From: Costus lasius
Taxonomy: Eukaryota; Streptophyta; Magnoliopsida; Zingiberales; Costaceae
Length of the DNA: 64,000 nt
Assembly (NCBI GenBank): GCA_027563935.2
Contig: CM050451.1
Coordinates: 31,759,565 to 31,823,564, forward strand
Direction: 5' to 3'
Positions 13,031 through 24,649 of the stretch are shown here, piece by piece. The notes beneath the pieces were generated by a model. The model made no database searches and was not told the DNA's origin. It saw nothing but the letters and a program-made list of their open reading frames with translations. Both the position numbers and the translations under genes were made by a program. Position 1 is the stretch's first letter. Every line of letters starts with the position of its first letter.

Positions 13031-16000
13031 CTAATGGTTGAGAACTCTCAAACCCATATTATTACAGTGCTTTTCATGCTTCTGCTACGCCAGAGGCTTT
13101 GTAAGCGGGTCTGCCAGATTGTCATCTGTATGAACCTTGCAGATTTTGATCTCGCCTCGATCAATGATCTCCCGGATCAAGTGAAACCGTCTCTGTATGT
13201 GCTTGGACTTCTGGTGCGACTGTGGTTCCTTTGCCTGTGCTATTGCTCCAGTGTTATCACAGAAGATAACCAAAGGATCTGCACTCGAAGGAACAACACC
13301 AAGTTCCTGAATGAACTTACGAATCCACATTGCCTCCTTAGATGCTTCTGAGGCTGCAACATACTCGGCTTCTGTTGTAGAATCAGCAACAATAGATTGT
13401 TTGAAACTTTTCCACACCACCACACCTCCATTCAAGCTAAAAACATAGCCTGATTGCGGTCGGAAATCATCCTGGTCAGATTGGAATGAAGCGTCAGTAT
13501 ATCCTTCAATACTGAGTTCTTCCTGACCACCATACATCAAGAACATATCTTTGGTCCTCCGTAGATATTTTAAAATGTTCATGACTGCAATCCAGTGTGC
13601 CTGACCTGGATTACTTTGGAATCGACTGGTCACGCTTAACCCGTAAGCGACGTCTGGGCGAGTACACAACATCGCATACATAATGGACCCAATAGCCGAA
13701 GCATAAGGCGTATTGTCCATTTCATCTTTCTCAGTCTGTGTTTACGGACACTGACTCTTCGAAAGATTCAGACCATGTCTGACTGGAAGATATCCTCTTT
13801 TAGAATTCTCTAAATGGAATCTCTCCAGGACTTTATCGATGTAAGTACTCTGGCACAGCCCGAGAAGCCTCTTAGATCTATCTCTGTAGATCTTCACACC
13901 TAATATATAGGCTGCTTCTCCTAGATCTTTCATCTGGAAACATTTTCTTAAACATGCCTTAACCGCATGTAGTTCAGGAATATTGTTTCCAATGATTAAG
14001 ATATCATCAACGTAGAGGACTAGGAATGTAATCACGCTCCCACTAAACCTCTTATATACACACGGGTCATCTTCATTCTTGATGAAACCAAATTCACAGA
14101 TTGATTCATCAAAACGAATATTCCAGCTTCTTGATGCTTGCTTGAGTCCATAAATGGACTTCTTTAACTTGCATATTTTATGACGATCTGATGGATTAGT
14201 GAAACCTTCAGGTTGTGTCATATACACACCTGATCCAGATTTCCATTAAGGAAAGCGGTCTTCACATCCATCTGCCAGATCTCATAATCATAATATGCTG
14301 CTATTGCGAGAATGATCCGAATAGACTTGAACATGGCTACAGGAGAGAAAGTTTCATCATAATCTATCCCGTAGATTTGTTTGAAACCTTTCGCAACTAG
14401 CCTGCCTTTATAGGTAACCACGTTACCATCCATGTCAATCTTCTTCTTGAAGATCCATTTACACCCTATAGGGATTATTCCCGGAGGCGGATCAACCAAA
14501 TCCCAGACTTGGTTATCTGACATGGAGTCCATCTCGGCTCGCATAGCTTCAAGCCATCTCGCTGATTCCGGTCCACTGACCGCATCCGCATAAGTGAGGG
14601 GTTCATCATGATCAATGATGTAGACTCCGTCATAGCGCTCAGGCTATCGACGGATCCTTCCCGATCTTCGCGGTTCCCGTGATATCTGAGCCTTAGGTTG
14701 TTCAATAACCTGATCAACTTGCTCATGCTCATCCAACTGTGCTTGACTACTTTGTCCTTCCTCTGGATTCTCATCCAGCTTTATTTCTCTCCCACTGGCC
14801 CCTTGCAGAAGAAATTCCTTCTCAAGAAAAATGGCCATCCGAGCAACAAATACTTTGTTCTCTTTGGGATCGTAGAAATAATAACCCTTAGTTTCCTTAG
14901 GGTAACCGACAAAGATGCATTTCTCAGATCTGCTCTCTAGTTTCCCAGAGGCAAGCTTTTTGACATAAGCCTCGCAACCCCAGATCTTAATAAATGTCAA
15001 GCTCGGCTGTTTCCCATACCATAACTCATATGGAGTATTTGAAACTGCCTTGGATGGCACTCGGTTTAGTACCTTGGCAGCTGTTTCCAGTGCAAATCCC
15101 CAAAAGGAGTAAGGTAGATTAGCCTGACTCATCATTGAACGAACCATATCCAATAAGGTTCTGTTCCTCCTCTCGGACACACCATTCCATTGCGGTGTTC
15201 CAGGCGGAGTAAGCTGTGAGATAATCCCACAGTGCTTCAGATAGTCAGTAAACTCTCGACTTAGGTATTCTCCACCTCGATCTGAGCGAAGTGCCTTGAT
15301 ATTTCGGCCTAGCTGATTTTGCACTTCATTTTTGAACTCTTTGAACTTGTCAAAAGATTCACTCTTATGTCTCATTAGATAGACATACCCGTATCTACTG
15401 AAATCATCAGTAAAGGTAATGAAGTATGAATAGCCACCTCTGGCATGTTTACTAAATGGCCCACACACATCACTGTGTATAAGGTCAAGTAAACCTGAAG
15501 CCCTTTGACCTTTGTTAGGAAAAGGAGCCTTCGTCATTTTACCCATTAAACAAGCTTTGCATGTATCAAGCTCCTCATAGGAGAATGATCCCAGCAGTCC
15601 ATGATCATGCAACCGCTTAATGCGTTTCTTGTTAATATGGCCTAAACGACTATGCCATAGCAAGGTGCTTTCATCAGCATACTTGGCTTTCTTATTATCA
15701 ATATTTTGTATAGAATATTCCATGTCCAACATGAATAACCCATTGTTAATTGATCCAGTAGCATAAACAATATTATCATAAGAAATAACACACTTTGAAA
15801 TATTGCATTCAAAGGAAAACCCTTTCCTGACAAGAGCAGGAATAGAGATAATATTTTTCGTTATGCTAGGTACAAAATAACAACTGTCCAATTCTAATAC
15901 AAGTCCAGATGGTAATGAGATGTGATATTCTCCTACAGCAACAGCAGCAACCCGTGCCCCGTTTCCAACTCGTAGGTCCACCTCATGCTGTCCCACCTGT

Positions 16001-16914
16001 CTTCTTCTCTTGAGTTCCTGTACATTTGAACAAATGTGAACTCCACATGCAGTGTCCAACACCCATGAAATAGAAGAAGATGATATCATGACCTCAGTCA
16101 CAAAAATACCTGAGCCAGAAGCGATGCTTCCCTTCTTGTCTCCTTGGAGCGCTTTACAGTCCTTTTTCCAGTGACCCAGCTGGCCACAGTGGAAACATCT
16201 GTATTCCTTTGACTGCTTAACCTTTTGTTTCAGAGCCTTGTTGTAACTCTTGACAGGGGCTTTGCCCTTCTTCCCCTTCTTCTTGTTCCTGGAAGGAACC
16301 ATCAAGACAGAGGTTGAAGGCTTTCCCTTTAGAGTCAATTCTGTAGTCAAGAGCATGTTCAGTAACTCTGCCGGGGTACAGTCGATCTTGTTCATATTAA
16401 AATTAATAATGAACGGATCGAAAGAGGCCGGGAGAGACTGAAGAATGATGTCTACAGCAAGCTCCTGATTGATGGTATGTCCCAGTTTCTCTAGAGCCTC
16501 CTTGTACCCAATCATCTTGAGTACGTGAGCTCCCACTGGACTCCCTTCAGCTAGTTTGCTCTGAAAGAAAAGCTTAGTCAAATTGTAGCGTTCAGTCCTA
16601 GCCTGTGCAGCATACAGCATCTTGAGGTTTGCTATAATCTGTATAGCAGACAGATCCTCATGCTGACGTTGCAGCTCTGGCGTCATAGACGCAAGCATCA
16701 GGCAAGCGACATCAATGCCATCATTGACATGCTTTTCATAGGCATCCCGAACCGCCCTTGAGGCGTTCGCAGCGGGTTGAGGCGGTATAGCCGTCTCAAG
16801 GACATACAGTTTCCTCTCTGCCTTAAGAACAATCTTAAGGTGTCCGTACCAGTCTGAGAAGTTTGGCCCAGCAAACTTCTCCCTTTCCAGTAGGGATCGC
16901 ACATTGAAATTCGT
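13031..16914 (-). pseudogene. E2 gag-pol polyprotein (disabled)
   Basis: Collinear with the intact 1294-codon gag-pol of E4. It is open from gag through protease, integrase and the linker (16911 down to 14647), including the CCHC box CFHCGQLGHWKKDC and the integrase DD35E residues. Breaks: the start codon is ACG (16912-16914); CAG-to-TAG at 14644-14646 in the linker after SGRIRR; a one-base deletion near 14227 in RT (motif between FLNGN and YMTQPEGF); CAA-to-TAA at 13742-13744 between RT and RNase H; CAG-to-TAG at 13085-13087 near the C-terminus. The YVDD box and RNase H residues are otherwise retained. Not translatable as one polyprotein. Confidence 0.93.
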
Positions 16915-18493
16915 GGTGTTCGTTGCTGCAGTAATCTACAACAATGCAAGAACAGCAAGGTCAGTATCAATGTTTAGAATCAATCCAGGACTTAAGAAAG
17001 ATTCTTTTCTCACTATTTTATCTGACTGAAAAATCCATTAAACAGTCCGAAAGAGTAACACTCTTTTAGCGAGATGGGATCCAGATTTCATACTTGGTCT
17101 CCGCGTCCCGCTCAGGCGAGATAAGATGCACAGAGAGTACAAGCACTCTTTTAGCGAGATGGGATCCAGATTTCATACTTGGTCTCCACTGAGTGGGTAC
17201 AACACGGCCCCAACGATAGTCAGAACAGTGAGGTTTCGCGTCAGAAGGCTTACGTGCTTGATATTTTAACGTTGGATTTTAACGGTCTTTTATCTTCTTA
17301 ACCATCATGCATAACCTATGGCGATAGCAGATGATTAAATCATGCAGTTCTAATTATATAAACAATAAGTAGAAAGCATGCTGATCTTATGTGGTAAAAG
17401 CCCATTAAACCTAAGTAAGACCTTAATTTAACTTAAGTCTTCACTTGAGCTCTTCATGGGTCTTTTGCCTTCTCATCTGGCCCAACCCAGGGCCCAAGCG
17501 CCCACTGCAGCTCAGGTGCGCCCACCAGGTAAATGCGCCTATCCCAGAGTCGAACTCTAGACCTTCCACCTGGTTAAGCCTCAAGCTGCATGCGCCTCTG
17601 CCATGTGTGCTCTGTGCTCTTGTCTGATTAAATTACAATTTAATCTATCTAGACAAGATTGACTCGCAGGTCAATTACACTTTATAAATTAAATAACATG
17701 TGATGCGCAGATCACAATAAAAATTAATTTACAATTTTAATCCAGGCTCGCAGGCCCCAGCACAGCACACATTAAAAGGGCAACCCACATAAGATGAAAT
17801 AAACAAGCATCATGGTATTCAACCAACATGTGATCCAATAACAAGAAATAAAATTTTCGAAAACCCATTGGCATCAATTTTATTTTCTTATGTGCCCTAC
17901 AACCTTACAACGGTCCATTAATAGGGATCCACTCATCATGTCTAGTCAGATCCACTGCCCTTACATGCACCAAGTCCTAACTGACTTGAGTCGACCTAAC
18001 GGTCAACCATGCATGCGTTAAGGGCTGAACAACCTTCATGAGTTCTGGCAAGCGGGTGTGACCCCGGGCCTAACTCATGGGCGTTCACTGGTTGTCTCAA
18101 CCAGACATCGCTACACGCCTGTCTGCAGTCGACCTATAGCCACCTCGAGCTTGCACACAGGTGCTATCTGGTCGACCCATCTAGGCTGTCAGATGGTCTG
18201 ATCAGACTATTTGGATCTTAACTAGATGATGATATCAACCCTATCAACCCGTCTAAGGACTTATAGCAGGCGCTGCTTAGATCTAATGGAGCGCGCAAGA
18301 TGTAAGTTTTGATCAAAACATTCAACATGCTTTAACATGCATGCGCCAACATACATGCGCCAACATAAAAACATTCAACATGTTGTTTTCGGCATGAAAA
18401 ACTATCATGGAAACTCGCATGTAATTTAGATCTATGCAAACAAGCGCAACAAAGGATCACAAAGCAAGCATATGAACATATATAAACAACCAT
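16915..18493 (-). other. E2 leader with internal deletion
   Basis: Non-coding leader homologous to that of E4, about 0.3 kb shorter. It keeps only one of the two palindromes, and that partly (17186-17197), plus a decayed tRNA-like domain (about 17545-17612, including TCGAACTCTAGAC on the plus strand). No coding potential. Confidence 0.8.
17060..17186. repeat. 43-bp direct duplication in E2 leader
   Basis: The stretch 17060-17102 (CACTCTTTTAGCGAGATGGG...) recurs at 17144-17186. The second copy is joined directly to the palindrome ACTGAGTGGG, and about 0.3 kb present in the other elements is missing there. The pattern is a deletion filled by a copied nearby segment. Confidence 0.85.
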
Positions 18494-18505
18494 CCTCTGA
18501 TACCA
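18494..18505 (-). other. E2 primer binding site (tRNA-Met type)
   Basis: Plus strand CCTCTGATACCA, so the element strand is TGGTATCAGAGG. Eleven of 12 bases match the canonical TGGTATCAGAGC. Confidence 0.85.
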
Positions 18506-18508
18506 ATT

Positions 18509-20172
18509 TGAAAAATCCCCTAAATCTAAGGGGGGGCGAAACCCTAAGGGGGCGCATATCATGATTTTGCAAGCGGATATTCGGGTTTCTAAGATCGAAT
18601 GCATGTCATATGATTAACTTTCATGGACTTGTGTAGAACAACAATGGATCATACCATAGCCATCGCTTGGATGGTGCCTTGGAAGCAAGAGGGCGAATTG
18701 GCTCTCCTCCAAAGTCGCGCACACAAGATGAGAGATGGCTACTCCCTTGGCGTCTTTGTGCTAGCAAAGCTTCAAGGAGTCCTTTGTGTGGAGGAGATGA
18801 GATCTCTTGCGGCTTAGGGCGATGAAGCTCTTCTTCCTCCTTTTCGTGAAGACAAGACAAGAACCGAAGATGCGTTGAGGCGTTGTGTAGAGATGTGGCG
18901 TTACATGACTTCCAAATATGGAAAGTCATGAAGCCATGCGCCCACTCAATGCAAACCACCCAAAACGCTTTCATATTGAACCATGCGATCACACATGTGT
19001 GAACCGGTTCAATCCAATTCGGTCCAATGCATTTGGTTCAAAGATCGAACCAAATCAGCCTAAACCACGGTCTAGATCTCTTTGAACCAAATGGTTCAAG
19101 TTCTAACCGTTCATCTCTTGATGCTCTTGATCTCACCGATCTAGCATCAATACTCTCGATCGAAGCTTACCGATCTCAAGCCCTAATCAATCAAACATGA
19201 TCAGACCAGATCTCACTTACAATCAGAGTTTAAACTCCTTTAAACTGAACCAAAACAATTCAGTCCACACGATCTGACTTAAGTAAGCCATATCATCAAA
19301 TTGTGAGACCCTAAGGGTTTCCTTTAAATGTCGGTAACGATAACTTACGTTATCACGATCAGCGAGGGGTATCTAGCAACACATCACTGTCTCCCAATAT
19401 AAAGGAAAGAGTCTTCCAAGACTACACCCAAACCACAGCACAAGTGTGAATCCACTTCACTAGGCATACTTGATTCCTTTGCCACTGGATGTTCTTATTG
19501 GACAAGCGTGTCAAGCATGTAACTCCAATATGATGAGAATGATTAGATCAGATGAACATAGTCATCTGGGTATGGCCATACACTTTCTCAATCATCTCAT
19601 CCAGGGGGGCCCCTTTAGAACATCACACTCCTATCAAGGAGACGGCAATCCTATATCTATCACTAGTGTCCTAACCTGACTCATGATCATTATCCAAGAT
19701 AGTCTATAACCATTATGTTTCAAATGATATCGAACTACCTCAAAACAATGACAATCATCATTTAGAAACACAAGTGATCTCAAGTCAGAGGACATATGCC
19801 ACTTGTTTGCATACAAGGATTATTCACATTGTGACAAACAATTGAATATCCTAGTTGGGTCTGTCCAGTACATCCAATGTACCCATGAGTCTACATCTTA
19901 TTCCATGCTCGAAGCATCCTATAAGATTAGAACACATATTAGTCTCAATCATATCAAGGCTGTCTCAAGTTCACCAAGATATCTCGACTAAGGACTTAAC
20001 TGCATGTCAGCCTAGCTGAACAGCATTGAGACATTATTCAGAAGTATACATATTGCAGCAAATGATGTAACAACCTGAATAATAACCATTGCCTTTATAA
20101 ACAAAGAGTTTATACATGATACTGATATAATCCCAAGGCCTCAAACATTAGCCTTAAGGGCATACCCCAACA
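18509..20172 (-). repeat. E2 5' LTR
   Basis: Starts TGAAAAATCC after the primer site and three spacer bases; ends CATACCCCAACA. It is 1664 bp, the same length as its partner. Confidence 0.95.
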
Positions 20173-20177
20173 GCATG
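20173..20177. repeat. Target site duplication GCATG, right copy (E2)
   Basis: Matches 11342-11346 and begins the resumed E1 leader. Confidence 0.93.
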
Positions 20178-20654
20178 TGCCTGTGCTAGAGTCGAACTCT
20201 AGACCTCCCACCTGGTGAAGCCACTGACTGCAAGCGCTTCTGTCATGTGTGCTCTGTGCTCATGTCTGATCAAATTACATTTTAATCTATCTAGACATGA
20301 ATTGACATGCAGGTCAATTGTACATTATTATAAATTAAAGTGTGATACACAGATCACAATAAAAATTTACAATTAATTCCAGGCACGCAGGCCCCAGCAC
20401 AGCACACAAATTAGGGCAGCCCACATAAGATTAAATAGACACCCAATCAGGTTAAATAAGCATACATGTGATCCAATCAGAAAATAAAATTTTTGAAAAA
20501 GCCCATGGCATCAATTTTATTTACCAAAACACATCTAATGTCTAGCATGTATGTTGGCATGATGATTTATAACATGCGCAAGTCATGTTTAGATCTACTT
20601 TTAAACCGCATGGATCACAACATAAGCAATCATATGGATCAAGCCAAAACACTA
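20173..20654 (-). other. E1 leader, primer-site-proximal part
   Basis: Continuation of the E1 leader after E2. It includes a decayed tRNA-like domain at about 20187-20262 (GAGTCGAACTCTAG on the plus strand, the reverse of a B-box). Otherwise AT-rich, non-coding. Confidence 0.85.
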
Positions 20655-20666
20655 GCTCTGATACCA
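20655..20666 (-). other. E1 primer binding site (tRNA-Met)
   Basis: Plus strand GCTCTGATACCA, an exact reverse complement of TGGTATCAGAGC, two bases from the LTR. It pairs with initiator tRNA-Met to prime minus-strand DNA synthesis. Confidence 0.93.
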
Positions 20667-20668
20667 AT

Positions 20669-22340
20669 TGAAAGGGGGGGCGAAACCCTAATTCAGGCGC
20701 ATATAAAATTTTTCATGGGCGAAAACAAGGGTTTCATGAAGATCGCATGGCATGAACATATGATCAACTATTAGTTCTTGCAATGAGAAGATAGGATGTT
20801 GCCATGGCCATTATTTGGATGGAGACTTGGAAGAATATAGAGGGCGAGCGGCTCTCCTCCAAAGCAGTCGCACACAAGGTGACGATGGCTACTCCCTTTT
20901 CTTCTTTGTGCTAGCAAAGTTCCAAGGTGTCCTTCAACGTGTAGGAGAAGATGAGATGTTCTTCTTCTTGGCTAAGCGAAAAACCCTCTACCTCTTCTCT
21001 TTCGTGGAGCTTCGACACACACACGAGAGGAGAAGCATTCATTCGAGAGAGAGGGAGGCGTTGAGGCGTTATCCAACGTGGGAACGCTTATGGCTTCCAA
21101 AAATAGAAAGTCATCAAGCCATGCGCCCATGTTTTCGAACCAACCAAAACGTCTTCTCACTTTGAACCATGCGTTCACTTATGTGAACCGGTTCTATTGC
21201 ATTTGGTTCAAAGACCAAATCAAACCAAGCCATGGTCTAGATCTCATATGAACCAGATGGCTCAAGATCTAACCACACATCTCTTGATGCTCTTGATCTC
21301 ATCGATCAAGCATCAATTCTCCCGATCGAAGCTTACCGATCTCAAGCCCTAATCAATCAAACATGATCAGACCAGATCTCACTTCCAATCAGAGTTTAAA
21401 CTCCTTTAAACTGAACCAAAACCATTCAGTCCACACGATCTGACATAAGTAAGCCATATCATCAAATTGTGCGACCCTAAGGGTTTCCTTCAATGTCGGT
21501 AACGATAACTTACGTTATCACGATCAGAGAGGGGTATCTAGCAACACATCACTGTCTCCCGATATGAAGGAAAGAGTCTTCCAAGACTACACCCAAACCA
21601 TAGCACAAGTGTGAATCCAATTCACTTGACATACATGTTTCCTTTGCCACTGGATGTTCTCATTGGACAAGCGTGTCAAGCCTATAATTCCGATATGATG
21701 AAAATGATTAGATCAGATGAACATAGTCATCTGGGTATGGCCATACACTTTCTCAATCATCTCATCCAGGGGGCCCCTTTAGAACATCACACTCCAACAA
21801 GGAGAGGCAATCCTATATCTATCACTAGTGTCCTAACATGACTCATGCTCATTATCCAAGATAATCTATAACCATTATATTTCAAATGATATTGAATTAC
21901 CTCAAGACAATGCCAATCATCATTTAGAAACACAAGCGATCTCAAGTCAGAGGAAATATGCCACTTGCTTGCATATAAGGATTATTCACATTGTGACAAA
22001 CAATTGAATATCCTAAGTAGGGTCTGTCTAGTACATCCAATGCACCTATGTGTCTACATCTTATTCCATGCTCGAAGCACCTTATAAGATTGGAACACAT
22101 ATTAGTCTCAATCATATCAAGGCTGTCTCATGTTCACCAAGATATCTCGACTAAGGACAATGCTAATGTCAGCCAAGCTGAACACCATTGAGACATTATT
22201 CAGAAGTATATATAACAGCAGCAGATAATGTAACAACCTGAATAACAACCATTGCCTTTATAAACTTATACATAGTTTATACATGATACTGAAATCATCC
22301 CAAAGGCCTCAAACATTAGCCTTAAGGGCATACCCCAACA
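20669..22340 (-). repeat. E1 5' LTR
   Basis: Starts TGAAAGGGG and ends CATACCCCAACA. It is 1672 bp, the partner of 3203-4876. Confidence 0.95.
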
Positions 22341-22345
22341 GAGAT
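22341..22345. repeat. Target site duplication GAGAT, right copy (E1)
   Basis: Matches 3198-3202; the old pol remnant A resumes here. Confidence 0.93.
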
Positions 22346-22393
22346 ATGGGGCTGAGATTTCTCAACAACTAGGTCTAAGTGCAAGTGGGAGAT
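22346..22393 (+). pseudogene. End of old copia pol A and its polypurine tract
   Basis: After the E1 insertion the plus strand continues with the last pol codons (...ATGGGGCTGAGATTTCTCAACAAC region, like the family's MGLRFLNH) and the polypurine tract GTGCAAGTGGGAGAT at 22379-22393, directly followed by an LTR start. This joins remnant A to the LTR at 22394. Confidence 0.9.
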
Positions 22394-24286
22394 TGTTGGT
22401 GTATTTGCCCTTAGGACCAGATGTTGTTCTGTTCTATGTACTATTTGATATTGATATTTTATATATATCATTCAAGCATTGTCATTATTATGTTTTGTTT
22501 ACATTTGCGATTCTGTACTTACATAATAATATCCCTAGAAACAGATTATGTCTGAGCTCGAACTCTATCCCCAGTCAAGTACCTGAGTTGATATAGGTAT
22601 AGCTCTGGTACATGTGAGACTGGTATATGGGCTGGTTAGGCACAAGGTGCTAACACAGATATATGGGTATATCAGTGGAAGATATACTGGATCAACCCGC
22701 TATGAGGCTCTAACTTGATGTCACGAATTAACCTCACAAGTGACAAGAGATGCATTGATCCTTTGACTTGAGGTTATTGACTCTTTCATATGGTTAGGGA
22801 CATACTTTGATACAACCTAACACCTCACCATAGTTAGGAGGTCATAATGGTTGTCATTGAGTATGTCACAACTCATATAAGAAGATCAATTGACAGATAT
22901 AGAATTTGCCTCTTCCTAAGGGAAGCTTGATATCCATGCCCCCCTATGATTCTATGACTAAAAGTGTATGGCCATACCCAGGTGAAAACTTGATTTAGCC
23001 ATGACCATGAGATTGGGTGAAAGCAAGTGGTGACACGCTTGTCCAATTGAATATCAATTTGACAAAAGGACTGTAATGCATTAGTACCTTGTTGCGATGA
23101 TGGGGATGTCGATGTCAATATCCATTATGAAGACTTGGGTAGCAATGATACACTGCTAGGTGCCACTCACTGCTTGTTATGCCCTAAGTTTATCACTGCC
23201 AACTTCAGAGGAACTTACAGGGTCGCACACCTTGATGCTCGAGTTTTCGTATTGATCGGATAGCCTTAGGATCGAGTTATTTTATAACATGGATCTATTT
23301 GGGAGATTTCATCAGCGCCAATGGGCCTGATCAGATGGAAGAAACTTATTGGAGATAAACTTCATTTTTGGCATATTGACCAAAACTAACCATGGTTAGC
23401 CTCATTTGACCTTGGGTTAAGTTGGATTGGATCTAATGACTTGGTTAACATGCACAATGAAGTTTGAGCTAGGCCCATTACCCAATGGGGATTTCTAATA
23501 AGTTGTCATGAAGAGTTAAATGGGCTAAAGGGGAAGAAACAAAGAGATAGGCACATATTGAATCCTAGTTAGAGTAGGATTGGCGCCTATGCCTTAATAG
23601 ATGTATTTCATCTGATTAATTAAATTCGATTTTGAATTAATCATTTGAGATTTTAGTGGAGATAAAATAGGGACTGATTATTTAAATTAATTAGAGTCCT
23701 AATTGGATAAGGACTTGATTAATAAATTCCTAAAATCATGCTCTAATCTCCTAATCCTTCTCCTTTACTCAAACCGCCTATAACTCCTATAAAAGAGACC
23801 CTAGCCCACCTCTCTACATACACACAATTCTCTTGGAGGCGTGGAGAACAAGGAGGGGGTGCAAGATAGGAGCTCTTCTTCCATCAAGGCCGCAAGCACT
23901 CTCCTCCACCTTCCATTGGCGCAAGTGAAGCAAGGCTTGGCGGCACCCTTCTCTTCTTCTTCCTCTTGGCGCATCCTCTTCCTTGTAGGTGGCGCAAGAG
24001 ATCTTGGAAGACTCTCCCTTAGTGTGGATCTTCTTCCCGATGCTAGCACCGGGTGTGGAAGACGAAAACTCAAGCATCGATTGTGTGCGAGACTACAGAG
24101 GGCGAACACTTTGGCACCTGCATCAACATCTCCATCAATCGCTTTAGGGTATTATATCTTACTCACCGTGTCGATCCCCTCGCAAGCATCGATCTTTTGG
24201 GTTTTTGGGACTGGCCTATTTCGGGGATTTGCTTCCACTTGTATCTCTAATGTATGTAAAATTTTTAAAATCCCCAGGGTTTCTCA
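22394..24286 (+). repeat. 3' LTR of old copia element A (second family)
   Basis: Begins TGTTGGTGTATTTGCC right after the polypurine tract; the probable end is GTTTCTCA at 24286, about 1.9 kb. It differs from the E1-E5 LTRs but shares short conserved stretches with them and with the LTR at 58308 (for example GATTTCATCAGCGCCAATGG). The right end is uncertain by about 10 bases because another TTCTCA follows at 24291. Confidence 0.8.
23788..23795 (+). promoter_or_regulatory. Candidate TATA box of LTR A
   Basis: TATAAAAG in the context CTCCTATAAAAGAGACC, about 490 bases before the LTR end. A U3/R boundary would be expected about 30 bases downstream. Motif match only. Confidence 0.5.
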
Positions 24287-24296
24287 ATAGTTCTCA

Positions 24297-24565
24297 CCTG
24301 GGTATGGCCCTACACTTTCAGTCATAGAACCATAGGGGGCCCCTATGGATATCATACTTCCCTCAGGAAGGGGCAAATCCTCTATCTATACATTGAACTT
24401 CTCATATGGGTCGTGACATACTCCATGACAACCGTTATGACCTCCCAACTACGGTGAGATGTTAGGTTGTATCAAAGCATGTCCCTAACCATATAGAATG
24501 GTCAATGACCTCAAGTCAAGGGATCAATGCATCTCCTGTCACTTGTGAGGATAACTCATGACACT
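24297..24565 (-). repeat. Inverted fragment of the old LTR family
   Basis: The plus strand reads CACCTGGGTATGGCC... and matches, in reverse orientation, roughly 22715-22995 of the adjacent LTR A, including the Tttgatacaacctaacac-type segment. Identity looks imperfect (about four in five by eye). It is followed by unrelated sequence. Confidence 0.75.
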
Positions 24566-24624
24566 GATAGCCCGTAGGGAACACTACAAGTTTGGCACGT
24601 GGGGACACACTAAATATGAATTTA

Positions 24625-24643
24625 ATCCCCGGCAACGGCGCCA
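24625..24643 (-). other. Gypsy primer binding site (tRNA-Asp type)
   Basis: Plus strand ATCCCCGGCAACGGCGCCA; the element strand starts TGGCGCCGTTGCCGGGG, a primer site well known from plant Athila/Tat-type gypsy elements. Six spacer bases separate it from the LTR. Confidence 0.85.
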
Positions 24644-24649
24644 AAAACT

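Larger units (their letters stand above)
11347..20172 (-). mobile_element. E2: Angela-like Ty1/copia, young by LTRs but defective
   Basis: A complete minus-strand element (8826 bp): LTRs 11347-13010 and 18509-20172 of equal length (1664 bp), polypurine tract, gag-pol pseudogene, leader and primer site, with GCATG on both sides. It lies in the leader of E1. By eye the LTRs differ at only about four positions (for example near 12700, 12717, 12774 and 12899), yet gag-pol has three nonsense codons, a frameshift and no ATG, and the leader has a deletion with a 43-bp duplication. Confidence 0.95.
3203..22340 (-). mobile_element. E1: Angela-like Ty1/copia retrotransposon, defective, with two nested insertions
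   Basis: A full-length minus-strand element: 3' LTR at left (3203-4876), pol and gag, leader, tRNA-Met primer site (20655-20666) and 5' LTR at right (20669-22340), bounded by GAGAT duplications. It sits in the old copia remnant A just before the end of pol. It hosts a solo LTR in gag (8065-9746) and element E2 in its leader (11347-20172). By eye its two LTRs differ at about a dozen positions in about 1.67 kb. Gag-pol is broken by a lost ATG, one nonsense codon and one frameshift besides the insertions, so it cannot move on its own. Confidence 0.95.

Noticed and set aside
23814..24109. Minus-strand protein of about 90-100 codons in LTR A
   Set aside because: Low-complexity R/E/S-rich frames overlapping in two registers, downstream of the plus-strand TATA box; looks like a shadow frame.
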